Origin: COE1 sp949066965
GTDB taxonomy: Bacteria > Bacillota > Clostridia > Lachnospirales > Lachnospiraceae
Length of the DNA stretch: 64,000 nucleotides
Reading direction: 5' to 3'
NCBI GenBank assembly: GCA_949066965.1
Contig: CARTDA010000011.1
Span: forward strand, 36,385-100,384
Of the stretch, positions 44,538 to 53,321 are shown piece by piece. Position 1 is the stretch's first letter. Each line of letters begins with the position of its first letter. The notes under the pieces were generated by a model. It was not told where the DNA came from. It was given only the letters and a program-made list of their open reading frames with translations, and did no database searches. Position numbers and translations under genes: made by a program.

Positions 44538-46862
44538 CTACTCGATTCCGGACTGCATTTTACGAAGCTCCTTGATAGAGGTTTCGTTTAGATAATGCGT
44601 AATTTGTGAAAAATCAGCGTCTGTCAGCGCACCACCTTTCTGGATGTAATCGGTCAGGCATTCCTGAATTTGATTTTCGTCCAGATAGGGAAGGCTTTCC
44701 GCGAATGTATCATAAAAGGTTTCGGGAGGAAGCTGCCTGAACAGCCTGACCTTGTACTGTTTGTCCATGTAGGGCAGTATGATGGAGGCTGATTCGGCGT
44801 CGGGCGGCGACTGATATCCGTCCTCGATTGCTTCTACAAGGTATTTAGCGGAGAGTTCCCTGTCAGAGTACATGAAGAAACAATGGAAATCATCGGCGGT
44901 AAACACAGCGCGCGAAATTAACAGTGAATGGAAAATTTCGCTTATGTCGTTCCGGCTGCCGGGCAGTATGGATAGATTCCTTACCGCCTTGTCTTTGTCA
45001 ATTGGCGCCCCTGTTTTTAAGGAATCCATGATCTGTGCCGTCTCTTCCTCGCTCGCGGAATAATACACTTTGTCAAGACCGGATTTTTTCAGACCGTCTA
45101 TGTCAATTGCAAGCTTTTTCACCTTTGCGTCCTGTCCTGCTATTTTTATTGCATTTCTGCCTTTTTTCAGGGTGATGGTTTGCTTCGATTCGGCTCCGGA
45201 TTCATTTATTGCCGTGACGCTTCCGTCCGGTGCAATGTGTACAAGCTTAAATTTTCCTTCAAAAATATCAAAGGCTGAAGTGATGTCTATCTCAACATCC
45301 TGGCTGGCATATGCGATAACAATGGAGAGGGATCCATGTAGTATCATTCCGGACGCGTCAATATGTTTTCCATATGCAGGATCCCAATCGTCATAGAGCC
45401 AGGCACTCCAGTTTTCGGGGTAATCATCTCCTGCAATCAGCGAGTCGTTGTCATAGATTTTCCGTCCGGCATCGGAGGGGATGACAGTTTTCCCCCAATC
45501 GGTTAACATGTCGCCTGCTTCGTCAGGGAATGGTATCTGTGTGAGCAGACCATTATTTTCATCTGAGGCATCACTGCCGGGTTGCCCTTTTGGCGTGTTT
45601 CTGTCATTTATGCTAATCCTGATGCCGCTGCATGCGGAGAGCGAAAGTACAATCACAAGAGTGCATACAGAGAGTACAGGCTGGAAGCGTGTTCTTTTTT
45701 TGTGGTTTCGAATGCTGTCAAGCCGCTTTTTCAAGTCCTTTTTATTTTCCAGCAGGGTTGTGGTAAAGGCAGTGCTTTTACTGCCGATGCTGTGCGCCGC
45801 GGTGTCCAGGAGGATATTGCCGTACATCTGTCTTCCGGCGTCCGTCAGACGGAGAAGGACAGCTTCGTCACAGGAGAGCTCACAGCAGCAGTTTATCTGC
45901 CTGCCGAACCAACGCAGCAGCGGATTAAACCAGTGGATGCAGAGCAGAACCTGATATACCCATTTGTACAGAAGGTCTTTTCTTGCCACGTGAATCAGCT
46001 CGTGGTGCAGTATCAGCTGGATTTGAGTCATGTCCTGACTGTTACTTCCTGTCTCACGTGAATCATCGCAGACAACATTTTTCGGAAACACAATGACCGG
46101 ATTCCGTAATCCGATGGTGAGGGGGACGGAAACGGTGGTACTCTCATAAAGAACAGGTGGTTTATGTATGCCAAGCTTTGTGCAGAAAGTGTTTTCCATG
46201 TAGGTTATACTGCGGTTCGTTATGTGCACGCGCTCTTTCCTGATAGCGGATTGAAAACGGTGATAGCTCCATAGCTTCATAAAAAGGGCGGCGATTGTGC
46301 CGAAAAGCCATAAATATGCGGCGGCTGTCAGGAAGCCTGTGACAGAGAAAACGGAGCTGTACTGCTTGCCTGTGATGCTATGGCACTTGCTCTTATCCTG
46401 CCTTGTGCTGTCTGTGATGGGCGTGTCTGCGTCAAATTTTTGGGAAGTGTCCGGCATTGTTCCGGAGTAGGCAGGAGCAGCTATGTCTGGATTTTTGGAA
46501 ATGTCCGACATTGTTCCGGAGTAGGCGATTGTGTCTGGTTCTTTGGAAATGTCCGACATAATTTCGACAGAGGCAGTTGCTGTTGTGTCTCCTAAAATGT
46601 CCTTGATTGTTTCGGTAGAGGCAGCAGGCTGCGACTGTCCGATAGTTGCACGGAGATTCAGCATGTGCAGGAAATCTGTTTCAAGGCACAGCGGAACCGC
46701 CAGACGCACAACGACAAGCAGCCAGATATAATAGTTCCATTTTGGGGAAAAATACTTTTCAGTAAAAGGGCGGATGGCTGTAAGAACCAGACCAATCAAG
46801 GCGGCGGTCAGCGACATGGACAGCACGCCCATAAAAAGCTGTGTTATGATGAAATTACTCAT
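44538..46862 (-). CDS. BlaR1/MecR1-like M56 metallopeptidase sensor
   Basis: 774 residues on the reverse strand. N-terminal helices, then the M56 zinc site HHELIHVARKDLLYK with downstream Glu in CCELSCDEAV, and a further helix (FQPVLSVCTLVIVLSLSACS). In BlaR1 a penicillin-binding sensor domain would follow. Here the external C-terminus (about 350 residues) shows no SxxK beta-lactamase-like motif, so the ligand is unknown. An external loop near residues 105–150 carries a repeated SGTMSDISKNPD-type unit. Translation starts after AAGGAGGAAATCCACT, 29 bases after the BlaI-like gene. Confidence 0.85.
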   Translation of the reverse strand: MSNFIITQLFMGVLSMSLTAALIGLVLTAIRPFTEKYFSPKWNYYIWLLVVVRLAVPLCLETDFLHMLNLRATIGQSQPAASTETIKDILGDTTATASVEIMSDISKEPDTIAYSGTMSDISKNPDIAAPAYSGTMPDTSQKFDADTPITDSTRQDKSKCHSITGKQYSSVFSVTGFLTAAAYLWLFGTIAALFMKLWSYHRFQSAIRKERVHITNRSITYMENTFCTKLGIHKPPVLYESTTVSVPLTIGLRNPVIVFPKNVVCDDSRETGSNSQDMTQIQLILHHELIHVARKDLLYKWVYQVLLCIHWFNPLLRWFGRQINCCCELSCDEAVLLRLTDAGRQMYGNILLDTAAHSIGSKSTAFTTTLLENKKDLKKRLDSIRNHKKRTRFQPVLSVCTLVIVLSLSACSGIRISINDRNTPKGQPGSDASDENNGLLTQIPFPDEAGDMLTDWGKTVIPSDAGRKIYDNDSLIAGDDYPENWSAWLYDDWDPAYGKHIDASGMILHGSLSIVIAYASQDVEIDITSAFDIFEGKFKLVHIAPDGSVTAINESGAESKQTITLKKGRNAIKIAGQDAKVKKLAIDIDGLKKSGLDKVYYSASEEETAQIMDSLKTGAPIDKDKAVRNLSILPGSRNDISEIFHSLLISRAVFTADDFHCFFMYSDRELSAKYLVEAIEDGYQSPPDAESASIILPYMDKQYKVRLFRQLPPETFYDTFAESLPYLDENQIQECLTDYIQKGGALTDADFSQITHYLNETSIKELRKMQSGIE

Positions 46863-46891
46863 AGTGGATTTCCTCCTTTTGAAACAGTACG

Positions 46892-47263
46892 TTAAAGTTT
46901 TCGGTTGAAATAATCGCGCAGCTCCTCGATGTCCTTTTTGGTCAGGGTGTCACTGTCAACCAGTGCGGCGGCAAGGTTTTTGGGACTGCCCTTAAAAAAT
47001 TTGTCGATAAAGCTTTTGGTTTCTGCCCGCACATACTCCTCGCGCGCAATGCAGGGGCTGTAATAATATACCTCTTGTTTTTCCTGGGAAACGGCGCCCT
47101 TTTTGACAAGCCGCTGTATCAGTGTGAGGACGGTGGTGCGCTCCCAGCTTTTGTGTTCGTTTAAGGCATTGCGGATGTCCGCCGCGTTCAGGGGATTTTC
47201 TGCCGCCCACAGAACCTCGAGTATTTCCAGCTCAGAATCCGATACCATTATTTTTTTATCCAT
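46892..47263 (-). CDS. BlaI/MecI/CopY-family repressor
   Basis: 123 residues on the reverse strand: MVSDSELEILEVLWAAENPL, then a winged helix with WERTTVLTLIQRLVKKGAVS and the typical C-terminal dimerisation helices. The start at 47263 follows AAGGAGATTTCAC; the open frame extends upstream without a ribosome site. It should bind the palindromes at 47350–47385 and be cleaved when the adjacent M56 sensor is activated, as in bla/mec systems. Confidence 0.92.
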   Translation of the reverse strand: MDKKIMVSDSELEILEVLWAAENPLNAADIRNALNEHKSWERTTVLTLIQRLVKKGAVSQEKQEVYYYSPCIAREEYVRAETKSFIDKFFKGSPKNLAAALVDSDTLTKKDIEELRDYFNRKL

Positions 47264-47349
47264 GTGAAATCTCCTTGCTTCGTAAAAATTGTGTGCGGTT
47301 TGCAACACTTTTTCTGTACATGCATAGCAATAGTTCGTTCGATGTCGCT

Positions 47350-47400
47350 GACTACTTATGTAGTCAATATTAGTTTACAATTGTAGACACAAATTGTCAA
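47350..47400 (-). promoter_or_regulatory. Promoter and two BlaI-type operators
   Basis: On the reverse strand: TTGACA (47395–47400), 17 bases, TAAACT (47372–47377). The perfect palindrome TACAATTGTA (47376–47385) overlaps the -10 edge. A second dyad, GACTAC TTAT GTAGTC (47350–47365), lies just downstream near the start of transcription. Both match the TACA/TGTA plan of BlaI/MecI operators, so the pair is probably autoregulated. Bases 47401–47520 are AT-rich with a run of T but no other feature. Confidence 0.8.
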
Positions 47401-47520
47401 GAGGATAATTTGGACTATGAAAAAATTTTTTTTTGTTGTATACTCGAAGTAATATGTTATTTTATGAAATCTAAAATAATTTATCGCCAATGGTGATTAA
47501 AAAAGAACGGAGTGTGGCAG

Positions 47521-48345
47521 ATGGTTTATAATGATATCGTCGATCTTACACATTTATCGTGGTCACTTTCGAGAAATTCGTCCGGAACAGCAGGAAGCTT
47601 CCTGAAGTCGTATGAGGAGCTTGATGGGAGAAAGTATTATTACAAGCTGTCGAATTTTGATACAGTGAGGGGAATATATGGGCATGAGTGCATTAACGAG
47701 ATAATAGCAGGAAACCTTGCAGATGCGATCAATATTCCGCATTTGCACTATGACTTACTCCATGCGCTTGTGAATATAGACAATAAAACATACGAAACAT
47801 GGCTTACAAAATCCGAGGACTTTAAAGCAGCAGGGGAGCATAAGCTCGCATTTGAAACGTACTATGAGATCAATAAGCGTACCGATGAAACTATCTGGGA
47901 TTTTATACTGGACAATCATCTGGAGCAGTATTTTTATGAGGTTTTCCTGCTTGATTACCTGATATGTAACCGAGACCGTCACGGTGCCAATATTGAGGTG
48001 CTGGAAAAGAACGGGGTGTATCGGCTGGCGCCTGTTTTTGACAACGGGTTGTCTCTTTTGTTTTCCTGTTATAGTGATGGCATGGAAATGGAGCAGTTTA
48101 ACCGATTAAAGGATGGTCCGGTCAATAATTTTGTAGGGAGTATGTCACTTATCGAAAATTTAAGGCTGGTTCCGAAGGAGATGCTGGATTTTGTAAAAAC
48201 AGCCGATATTGGCGGAAATGTGCTGCTCGGGGGACTGCAAGGACTGATGCAGTCGTCCGAAAAAGCAGTTCCGCATCAATACTGGGACTGTGTTGTGGAA
48301 ATGATTCAGGAAAGAAGGGATAACATTGCGAAGTTTTTTGATTAA
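47521..48345 (+). CDS. HipA-like kinase-fold protein
   Basis: About 274 residues. The HipA/CtkA-like C-terminal kinase signature is present: LICNRDRHGANIEVL (about residue 155) with the catalytic Asp-Arg-His and Asn, then the metal-binding Asp in APVFDNGLSLL. An N-terminal Lys in YYYKLSN could bind ATP. HipA kinases phosphorylate tRNA synthetases or other targets. No HipB-type DNA-binding antitoxin is upstream. A small protein follows, overlapping by 20 bases. The ATG at 47521 is nine bases after GGAG. Confidence 0.75.
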   Translation: MVYNDIVDLTHLSWSLSRNSSGTAGSFLKSYEELDGRKYYYKLSNFDTVRGIYGHECINEIIAGNLADAINIPHLHYDLLHALVNIDNKTYETWLTKSEDFKAAGEHKLAFETYYEINKRTDETIWDFILDNHLEQYFYEVFLLDYLICNRDRHGANIEVLEKNGVYRLAPVFDNGLSLLFSCYSDGMEMEQFNRLKDGPVNNFVGSMSLIENLRLVPKEMLDFVKTADIGGNVLLGGLQGLMQSSEKAVPHQYWDCVVEMIQERRDNIAKFFD

Positions 48346-48730
48346 GGAGAACGGATGTGATTCGTCGGAGAAAGAGTGCGCGGTTTTGTCTTATGATGAG
48401 GAAAAAGATGTGTACCATGTCTCGATTCCGGCATCTGTCAATCCGGATAATTTGCCGGCGATTCTGGGAATTTTAGCCAGAAAGGGAATCCGGGAAATCG
48501 AGGACAGATGGGCAAGGCAGTTTGTTAAGGAGCGCGTCGTTCCGCCCGACCGGCAGAACATCGGAATGATACTGCGGGACGCCGGATTGGGGTATTATAG
48601 TGAATTTGCGCTGCTGGTGTACACATCCGGACGCTGTGCAATGGATGAGTTTTTTATTGAGGAAATCGGAGTTTTGGGTGAAAAGGGAAGTATAAATGAA
48701 AAATCAGGATGGGATATAACAGAAGCTTAA
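48326..48730 (+). CDS. Small protein coupled to the HipA-like kinase, function unknown
   Basis: 134 residues starting at TTG seven bases after AGAAGGGA, inside the end of the kinase gene. There are no transmembrane segments. Readable features are YDEEKDVYHVSIPASVNP, then RKGIREIEDRWARQFVKERV and an acidic tail. I recognise no family. The overlap suggests equal expression with the kinase, so it may be a partner, substrate or inhibitor. Confidence 0.6.
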   Translation: MRSFLIKENGCDSSEKECAVLSYDEEKDVYHVSIPASVNPDNLPAILGILARKGIREIEDRWARQFVKERVVPPDRQNIGMILRDAGLGYYSEFALLVYTSGRCAMDEFFIEEIGVLGEKGSINEKSGWDITEA

Positions 48731-48751
48731 AGCAAGTTTTGCATTTATTAT

Positions 48752-48780
48752 TTGCGAAATGTACATTGCTGTTGTAAAAT
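48752..48780 (+). promoter_or_regulatory. Candidate promoter of the crRNA-like RNA
   Basis: TTGCGA (48752–48757), 17 bases, TAAAAT (48775–48780). Transcription would begin about 48787, 20 bases before the solitary repeat. Confidence 0.6.
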
Positions 48781-48786
48781 GGAAAT

Positions 48787-48870
48787 GACAAAGTAAAGAA
48801 TTGATAATTAATAGAAACATGAGATGTATTGAAATAATGTAAATATCAATTTTTTGCTTTGTTATCTGCT
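48787..48870 (+). ncRNA. Putative CreR-type crRNA-like autorepressor of cas
   Basis: Bases 48806–48835 match the array's 30-bp repeat at 28 positions, differing only at the first (A for G) and last (T for C). The 16 bases that follow, AATGTAAATATCAATT (48836–48851), match AATGTTAATATTAATT at 48880–48895 except at positions 6 and 12. TCA at 48877–48879 stands in the PAM position. A T6 run at 48850–48855 could end the RNA; the 3' end given is approximate. Type I Cascade leaves every sixth guide base unpaired, so these mismatches should be tolerated. The short pairing would allow binding without Cas3 cleavage. RNA ends and function are inferred. Confidence 0.7.
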
Positions 48871-48876
48871 TAATTC

Positions 48877-48914
48877 TCAAATGTTAATATTAATTAGAAT
48901 TAATTCTTGACAGA
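48877..48914 (+). promoter_or_regulatory. Predicted Cascade-binding operator of the cas promoter
   Basis: PAM-like TCA plus a protospacer starting at 48880. A normal 35-base Cascade footprint would reach 48914 and cover the -35 box at 48907–48912. Only the first 16 bases are matched by the crRNA-like RNA. Confidence 0.6.
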
Positions 48915-48935
48915 TTCTTCCAAAAGGTGTATCAT
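48907..48935 (+). promoter_or_regulatory. Promoter of the cas operon
   Basis: TTGACA (48907–48912), 17 bases, TATCAT (48930–48935): a near-consensus sigma-A promoter, 39 bases before the cas6 start. Such a strong promoter would need restraint, which fits the adjacent crRNA-like element. Confidence 0.85.
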
Positions 48936-48973
48936 GTTAACAGAGTATTAAAGGAGCACACACGGAGGAAGAA

Positions 48974-49675
48974 ATGGAACTATATGAAATTACCATTCGC
49001 ATTTACATAATAAAAGATGTTCCCGTCCCGCTGATATATGGTGTGATGGCAAATTACATTGACAGCTATCTGGCTGGGGACAAGCATTTTTATGACTTTC
49101 ATCAAGAAACAAAAACAAAGGCATACTGTTTTGACTTACCCATAAAAATTGAAAAGGGGATGAAGGTCTATAAGGGAGACCAGGTATATCAATTCAGAAT
49201 ACGGACTGTGGACAAGGAACTGCTGTCCTATCTGATGGATGGAATAGCTGACCATAAAACGGATACGGTCAAGGGGCTTATGAGGACAGTACGGCAAATT
49301 CCAGAGAGACCAATTGCATCAGTATACTCGCTTACGCCGGTTATCTTAAAAAGTTCAGGCGGGGGAGGCTACTGGCGTGACAGGGTATCACTTGAGGGAT
49401 TTGAACAGGAGCTGACATCAGGGCTGATTCATCAATATGAGGTCTATATGGGCGAAAAGGTAAAAGAAAATTTAACCCTTTATGACCAGATAGAGCTCAA
49501 AAACAAATGTGCAATAGGGGTTTCCTATAAAGGCATTACCCTGTTGGGCGATAAGATAGCAATGCAGATATCGGATGATGTGGAGGCGCAGAAAGTAATG
49601 CGTTTTGCGCTGGCTAATGGGGCGGGAACAATGAGCCCCCGCGGAATGGGCTTCCTTGGCTTCCGGTTTTTATAA
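48974..49675 (+). CDS. cas6: CRISPR endoribonuclease Cas6
   Basis: 233 residues with two RAMP-like halves and the C-terminal glycine-rich loop GAGTMSPRGMGFLGFRF typical of Cas6. It cuts the repeat transcript to leave the 8-base handle ATTGAAAC on each crRNA. First gene of the cas operon. AGGAAGAA lies ahead of the ATG. Confidence 0.9.
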   Translation: MELYEITIRIYIIKDVPVPLIYGVMANYIDSYLAGDKHFYDFHQETKTKAYCFDLPIKIEKGMKVYKGDQVYQFRIRTVDKELLSYLMDGIADHKTDTVKGLMRTVRQIPERPIASVYSLTPVILKSSGGGGYWRDRVSLEGFEQELTSGLIHQYEVYMGEKVKENLTLYDQIELKNKCAIGVSYKGITLLGDKIAMQISDDVEAQKVMRFALANGAGTMSPRGMGFLGFRFL

Positions 49676-49708
49676 GCATGGGATTGTGGTAAGAAATGGA
49701 GGGATTGT

Positions 49709-51529
49709 GTGTTATATGATGCGATAGATGTTTTTGAAAAAATGCTGATTTCCGAAGCCGGCCACGTGCAAATGGGAGGGACGGATGAGACCTGTACCAT
49801 GTTGGAACGCAGGATGAAACTGCTTGTGGACAACTATATTCCCAAGGATGGTACTTACATCCTGATTAATATGGACAGGGGATTTTCCAGTAAATACATT
49901 TTGGAAATCATGTATGACAAGAAGAGCGGGGAGCTACATGGCAAGAATGACGAGTGGTACAACTATATAAGATATCTGGATTACAACAGCAAGCTGATAG
50001 AGATGAATAAGCCTGTCGACACAAAAAAAGTGATTCATTCCAACAATATGTATTCTTTTTTTGTAAAGAAAGACAGCATAAAGGAAAAGAAACTGACAGA
50101 TAGCGTTGCTGACGGCTATTACAATACGCTCTCTGCACCGGAAATGAAATATACAAAACCGAATGCAAAGAAGCTGTACCGTCAGGCAGTGGCAGAGCTT
50201 GGGGAACCTGACTGTGAGACGGTTGAAAAAATACGCGGATGGATACGGGAATGGCTGGCAAACCCGGCAGTCCTGCCTGCCGATTTGTCAGGAAAAAATT
50301 ATCTCAAGTTATTTTTTGTATATGATGATGTGAAAAAAACCAAAGAGCTGTATGAAAAGGAAAACAAACGGTATGTCATCCCCAACATTTACAATAACAA
50401 TGACTACAATGTGACAAACGGCAGTGCAATTCTGGGGATGCCGAGCAACAATCTGGGTCTCAATGCAAAGAAACCATTTCTTGAGAACAAGACCAGGAAA
50501 ACACCGGCGCCATATCTGATAAATATGGATGCGGTCATCCTTCAGGGACAGTTTTTTGACTTCCTGTGGGGACATGCATGCAAGGGAAATGTAAATGTGT
50601 ATGTTGACTTTGAAAAAGAGGCTATAAAGGCTGTTCCGGATAAGGCAAAGGAGCTTCCGGATGTCACCGATGGATTGTATCTCCGGATTAAAAAGGGAAA
50701 AGAAGTCGAGATTTTGGACAGTGATGTTGTAATGGATGTGTCACCTAATCTGGCAAGGACGTTTCATTTTAAGCAAATGGTGAAAGGCGGCGGGGATGAG
50801 AATTGGTATGGGGCTTATGAAGAAACGTCGCAGCTTGGAGCGCTGATTGATGAAGTTTTTTTTGACAGATATCTTGGATACCATTACTTTACGGATCCGA
50901 TGGATTTGCCGCCGATGGATGGGGGACTGAAACATATTATGCTTACGTACCGCAGCAGGCTGTTTGCCTGGCTGTACAGAACACCTCGGTGCCACATGGA
51001 GGATGTCATACAGGAGATGGCGGTAAAACTGATAAAAAATAATATTGCAGGCGGACATCTGTACCGCGCCGGAACGCAGTTGAATCTGATGCTTTCGCTG
51101 GAGGATTATTTGAATGGCAATCATGAAAAGGAGGAGCGCATGGGAAAAATACAGGAGTCGTTTCAGGAACATATTGACATGCTGAAAGAGGATTGGGAGT
51201 TTTCCGACAATGAGTATTACTATGCGGTTGGTCAGATGGTGGGGTACTTTTTGTCCCTGTCCAAGGCGGCAAAGAAACCGTTGTCGATTGCAAACCAGTT
51301 CCTCAACGCAGAAAGTGACGAACAGATAAAGGAGAAGCTGGGGCAGATGTTTATCCGATACAATTATGCAATTGATGCAGAACGAGGAACACGGGCAAAA
51401 AATGTCATCAGCCATATCATGACCTATAAGCCTTCCTGCGAAAAGGTCATGCAGAGGGAGCTGATTGCCGGGCTGACTGCAAACAGCGCTTTTTATGTAC
51501 GTGGACGCGGAAAGGAAATGGACGGCTAA
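49709..51529 (+). CDS. cas8b: Cas8b (Csh1-like) large Cascade subunit
   Basis: 606 residues starting at GTG five bases after GGAGGG. Size, position between cas6 and cas7, and the TM1802/Csh1-like layout mark it as the type I-B large subunit, which recognises the PAM. I do not see a clear CxxC zinc motif. The C-terminal part (DEQIKEKLGQMFIRYNYAID) is helical and may act as small subunit, since no separate cas11 gene is annotated; an internal start producing it is possible. Confidence 0.85.
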   Translation: MLYDAIDVFEKMLISEAGHVQMGGTDETCTMLERRMKLLVDNYIPKDGTYILINMDRGFSSKYILEIMYDKKSGELHGKNDEWYNYIRYLDYNSKLIEMNKPVDTKKVIHSNNMYSFFVKKDSIKEKKLTDSVADGYYNTLSAPEMKYTKPNAKKLYRQAVAELGEPDCETVEKIRGWIREWLANPAVLPADLSGKNYLKLFFVYDDVKKTKELYEKENKRYVIPNIYNNNDYNVTNGSAILGMPSNNLGLNAKKPFLENKTRKTPAPYLINMDAVILQGQFFDFLWGHACKGNVNVYVDFEKEAIKAVPDKAKELPDVTDGLYLRIKKGKEVEILDSDVVMDVSPNLARTFHFKQMVKGGGDENWYGAYEETSQLGALIDEVFFDRYLGYHYFTDPMDLPPMDGGLKHIMLTYRSRLFAWLYRTPRCHMEDVIQEMAVKLIKNNIAGGHLYRAGTQLNLMLSLEDYLNGNHEKEERMGKIQESFQEHIDMLKEDWEFSDNEYYYAVGQMVGYFLSLSKAAKKPLSIANQFLNAESDEQIKEKLGQMFIRYNYAIDAERGTRAKNVISHIMTYKPSCEKVMQRELIAGLTANSAFYVRGRGKEMDG

Positions 51530-51579
51530 GGCTGCCTGCGCAGGGCGTCCATGAAAAGAAAAATAGGAGGAGATACGAG

Positions 51580-52527
51580 ATGATGAATCAGAGAGTGTAT
51601 GGTGTTATGGGGATTTCTTCGGTTATGGCAAACTGGAATGCCGATTTTAGCGGATATCCCAAAACTACGTCAAAAGGCGATATATTTGGAAGTGACAAGG
51701 CTTTTAAGTACCCCATGAAAAAAATGTGGAATGAAAATGGGGACAAGGTAATCTATATCAAGTCCGTGACAACAATAGAAGATAAAAAAGGGAGTGTCAG
51801 CCTGGTGCCCCGGACGCTGATGGAGCGTTATATCCAGCTGTTTCATACAGAGGATGTCAGGGATGTCAGGAATGTTTTGTCAAACTTATTCAGTGCAGTT
51901 GATGTCAAAAATTTTGGGGCAACTTTTGCGGAGAAGGGATGTAATATCTCAATAACAGGTGCGGTACAGTTCGGACAGGGCTTTAATAAATATAAGGAAA
52001 GTATGCCACAGGAGCAGCAAATCCTTTCTCCTTTCAGGGATGCAACTGCATCGCAAAAGAGCAAGGATGGTGAGGAGGCAAGGAATTCCTCGCTCGGCAC
52101 AAAGATCGTGAGTGACGAAGCACATTATTTTTATCCGTTTTCCATAAACCCAAAGGTATATCAGGAATATGTGGAACTGGGAGTGACACAGGGATATACG
52201 GAAGAAGACTATCGGAAATTTAAACAGACAGCGCTGTGTGCGGCAACTTCCTTTGCAACAAACGCAAAAGCCGGATGCGAAAATGAATTCGGACTGTTTG
52301 TTGAGACGCAGGAGGATGTGTACCTTCCCAGCCTGGCAGAAAGTATTGTGTTTGAACACCATAAGGCAGATAAAAATGTGATTCGGGTCATGTGCGGCAG
52401 TCTGCTGCGCGAATTTGGCGCAAAAATACGGAACGTGGAGATTTATTACAATCCGTACACGACAATGATAGAGACTGACATTCCGGCGGTAAAAATGTAC
52501 CACATTTTTACAAGCAAGGAACTGTAA
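51580..52527 (+). CDS. cas7: Cas7 (Csh2-like) Cascade backbone
   Basis: 315 residues with the Csh2/Cas7b start (MMNQRVYGVMGISSVMANWN) and TSKGDIFGSDKAFKYPMKKM. Several copies polymerise along the crRNA and push out every sixth base, which matters for the crRNA-like element upstream. AGGAGGAGATACG precedes the ATG. Confidence 0.92.
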   Translation: MMNQRVYGVMGISSVMANWNADFSGYPKTTSKGDIFGSDKAFKYPMKKMWNENGDKVIYIKSVTTIEDKKGSVSLVPRTLMERYIQLFHTEDVRDVRNVLSNLFSAVDVKNFGATFAEKGCNISITGAVQFGQGFNKYKESMPQEQQILSPFRDATASQKSKDGEEARNSSLGTKIVSDEAHYFYPFSINPKVYQEYVELGVTQGYTEEDYRKFKQTALCAATSFATNAKAGCENEFGLFVETQEDVYLPSLAESIVFEHHKADKNVIRVMCGSLLREFGAKIRNVEIYYNPYTTMIETDIPAVKMYHIFTSKEL

Positions 52528-52582
52528 AATCTGATATTTACGCGCCCGCCCGCATTTATGGGACGGCGGCAAGAGGATGACT

Positions 52583-53311
52583 ATGGATATTTTAAAGTTT
52601 ACATTGTCGGGAAAACAGGCAATGTTCAAGAAGCCGGATGTGAATGCCATCCATTATTATACATATGGTCAGATACATAAGCCTGCGTTAATCGGATTGC
52701 TTGGTGCTGTTTTGGGGTATGGAGGATACAGCCAGATGAAAGCGTCAGACGTATACCCGCAATACTATCAAAACCTGAAAGGACTACAAATCAGCATATC
52801 GCCCAATGCCGACAGGGGATATTTTCCCAAAAGGATAACCAGCTATAATAATTCGGTCGGGTATGCCTCCCGCGAGCAGGGGGGGAACCTGATTGTAAAG
52901 GAGCAGTGGCTCGAGGAGCCTTCCTGGGATATTTTTGTCCTGCTGGATTGTGACGAGGCAAAGAGGCTGGCAGACTGTATGCTGGAAAAAAGGTGTAGTT
53001 ATATTCCCTATCTCGGAAAAAATGACCATCCGGCGGACATTGCCCATGTGATGGCGGATGAGGGAAGGAGCATTGCAAATCCTGATTCCCTGGACTGTCT
53101 TTTCCCCAAAAGTAAGGCAGTAATTGATGCCGATGCCAATTTGTTTGGCGGGGCTGAGAATCCGTTTAAATATGAGGAGGCGCTGCCTATACGGCTTGAC
53201 GCGGACACAAATCAGTATGTGCTGGAAAAATTTGTATTTACCAATATGACGCTGGGGGCAATTGAGAAACCTGTCTGGGAGATAGGCGGAAAACAAATCA
53301 TGTTCTACTAA
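52583..53311 (+). CDS. cas5: Cas5 (Cas5h type), crRNA 5'-handle binding
   Basis: About 242 residues with the Cas5 N-terminal RAMP fold (FTLSGKQAMFKKPDVN, then IGLLGAVLGYGGYSQ). It caps the 8-base 5' handle in Cascade. The ATG at 52583 is six bases after AGAGG; an ATG two codons earlier overlaps that site. Confidence 0.92.
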   Translation: MDILKFTLSGKQAMFKKPDVNAIHYYTYGQIHKPALIGLLGAVLGYGGYSQMKASDVYPQYYQNLKGLQISISPNADRGYFPKRITSYNNSVGYASREQGGNLIVKEQWLEEPSWDIFVLLDCDEAKRLADCMLEKRCSYIPYLGKNDHPADIAHVMADEGRSIANPDSLDCLFPKSKAVIDADANLFGGAENPFKYEEALPIRLDADTNQYVLEKFVFTNMTLGAIEKPVWEIGGKQIMFY

Positions 53312-53321
53312 GGAGACTAGA

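Noticed and set aside
46380..46895. Forward open frames inside the BlaR1-like gene
   Set aside because: They are shadows of the reverse-strand gene, whose motifs and ribosome site are clear.
48806..48835. A remnant of a second, decayed array
   Set aside because: Only one repeat is present. It is almost perfect, and what follows matches the cas promoter region with a patterned mismatch. Simple decay is less likely, though not excluded.
48731..48973. A CreTA toxin–antitoxin RNA pair in the gap before cas6
   Set aside because: No toxin-like mini-gene with its own promoter was found between the solitary repeat and cas6. The guide matches the cas promoter region itself, which fits CreR better.
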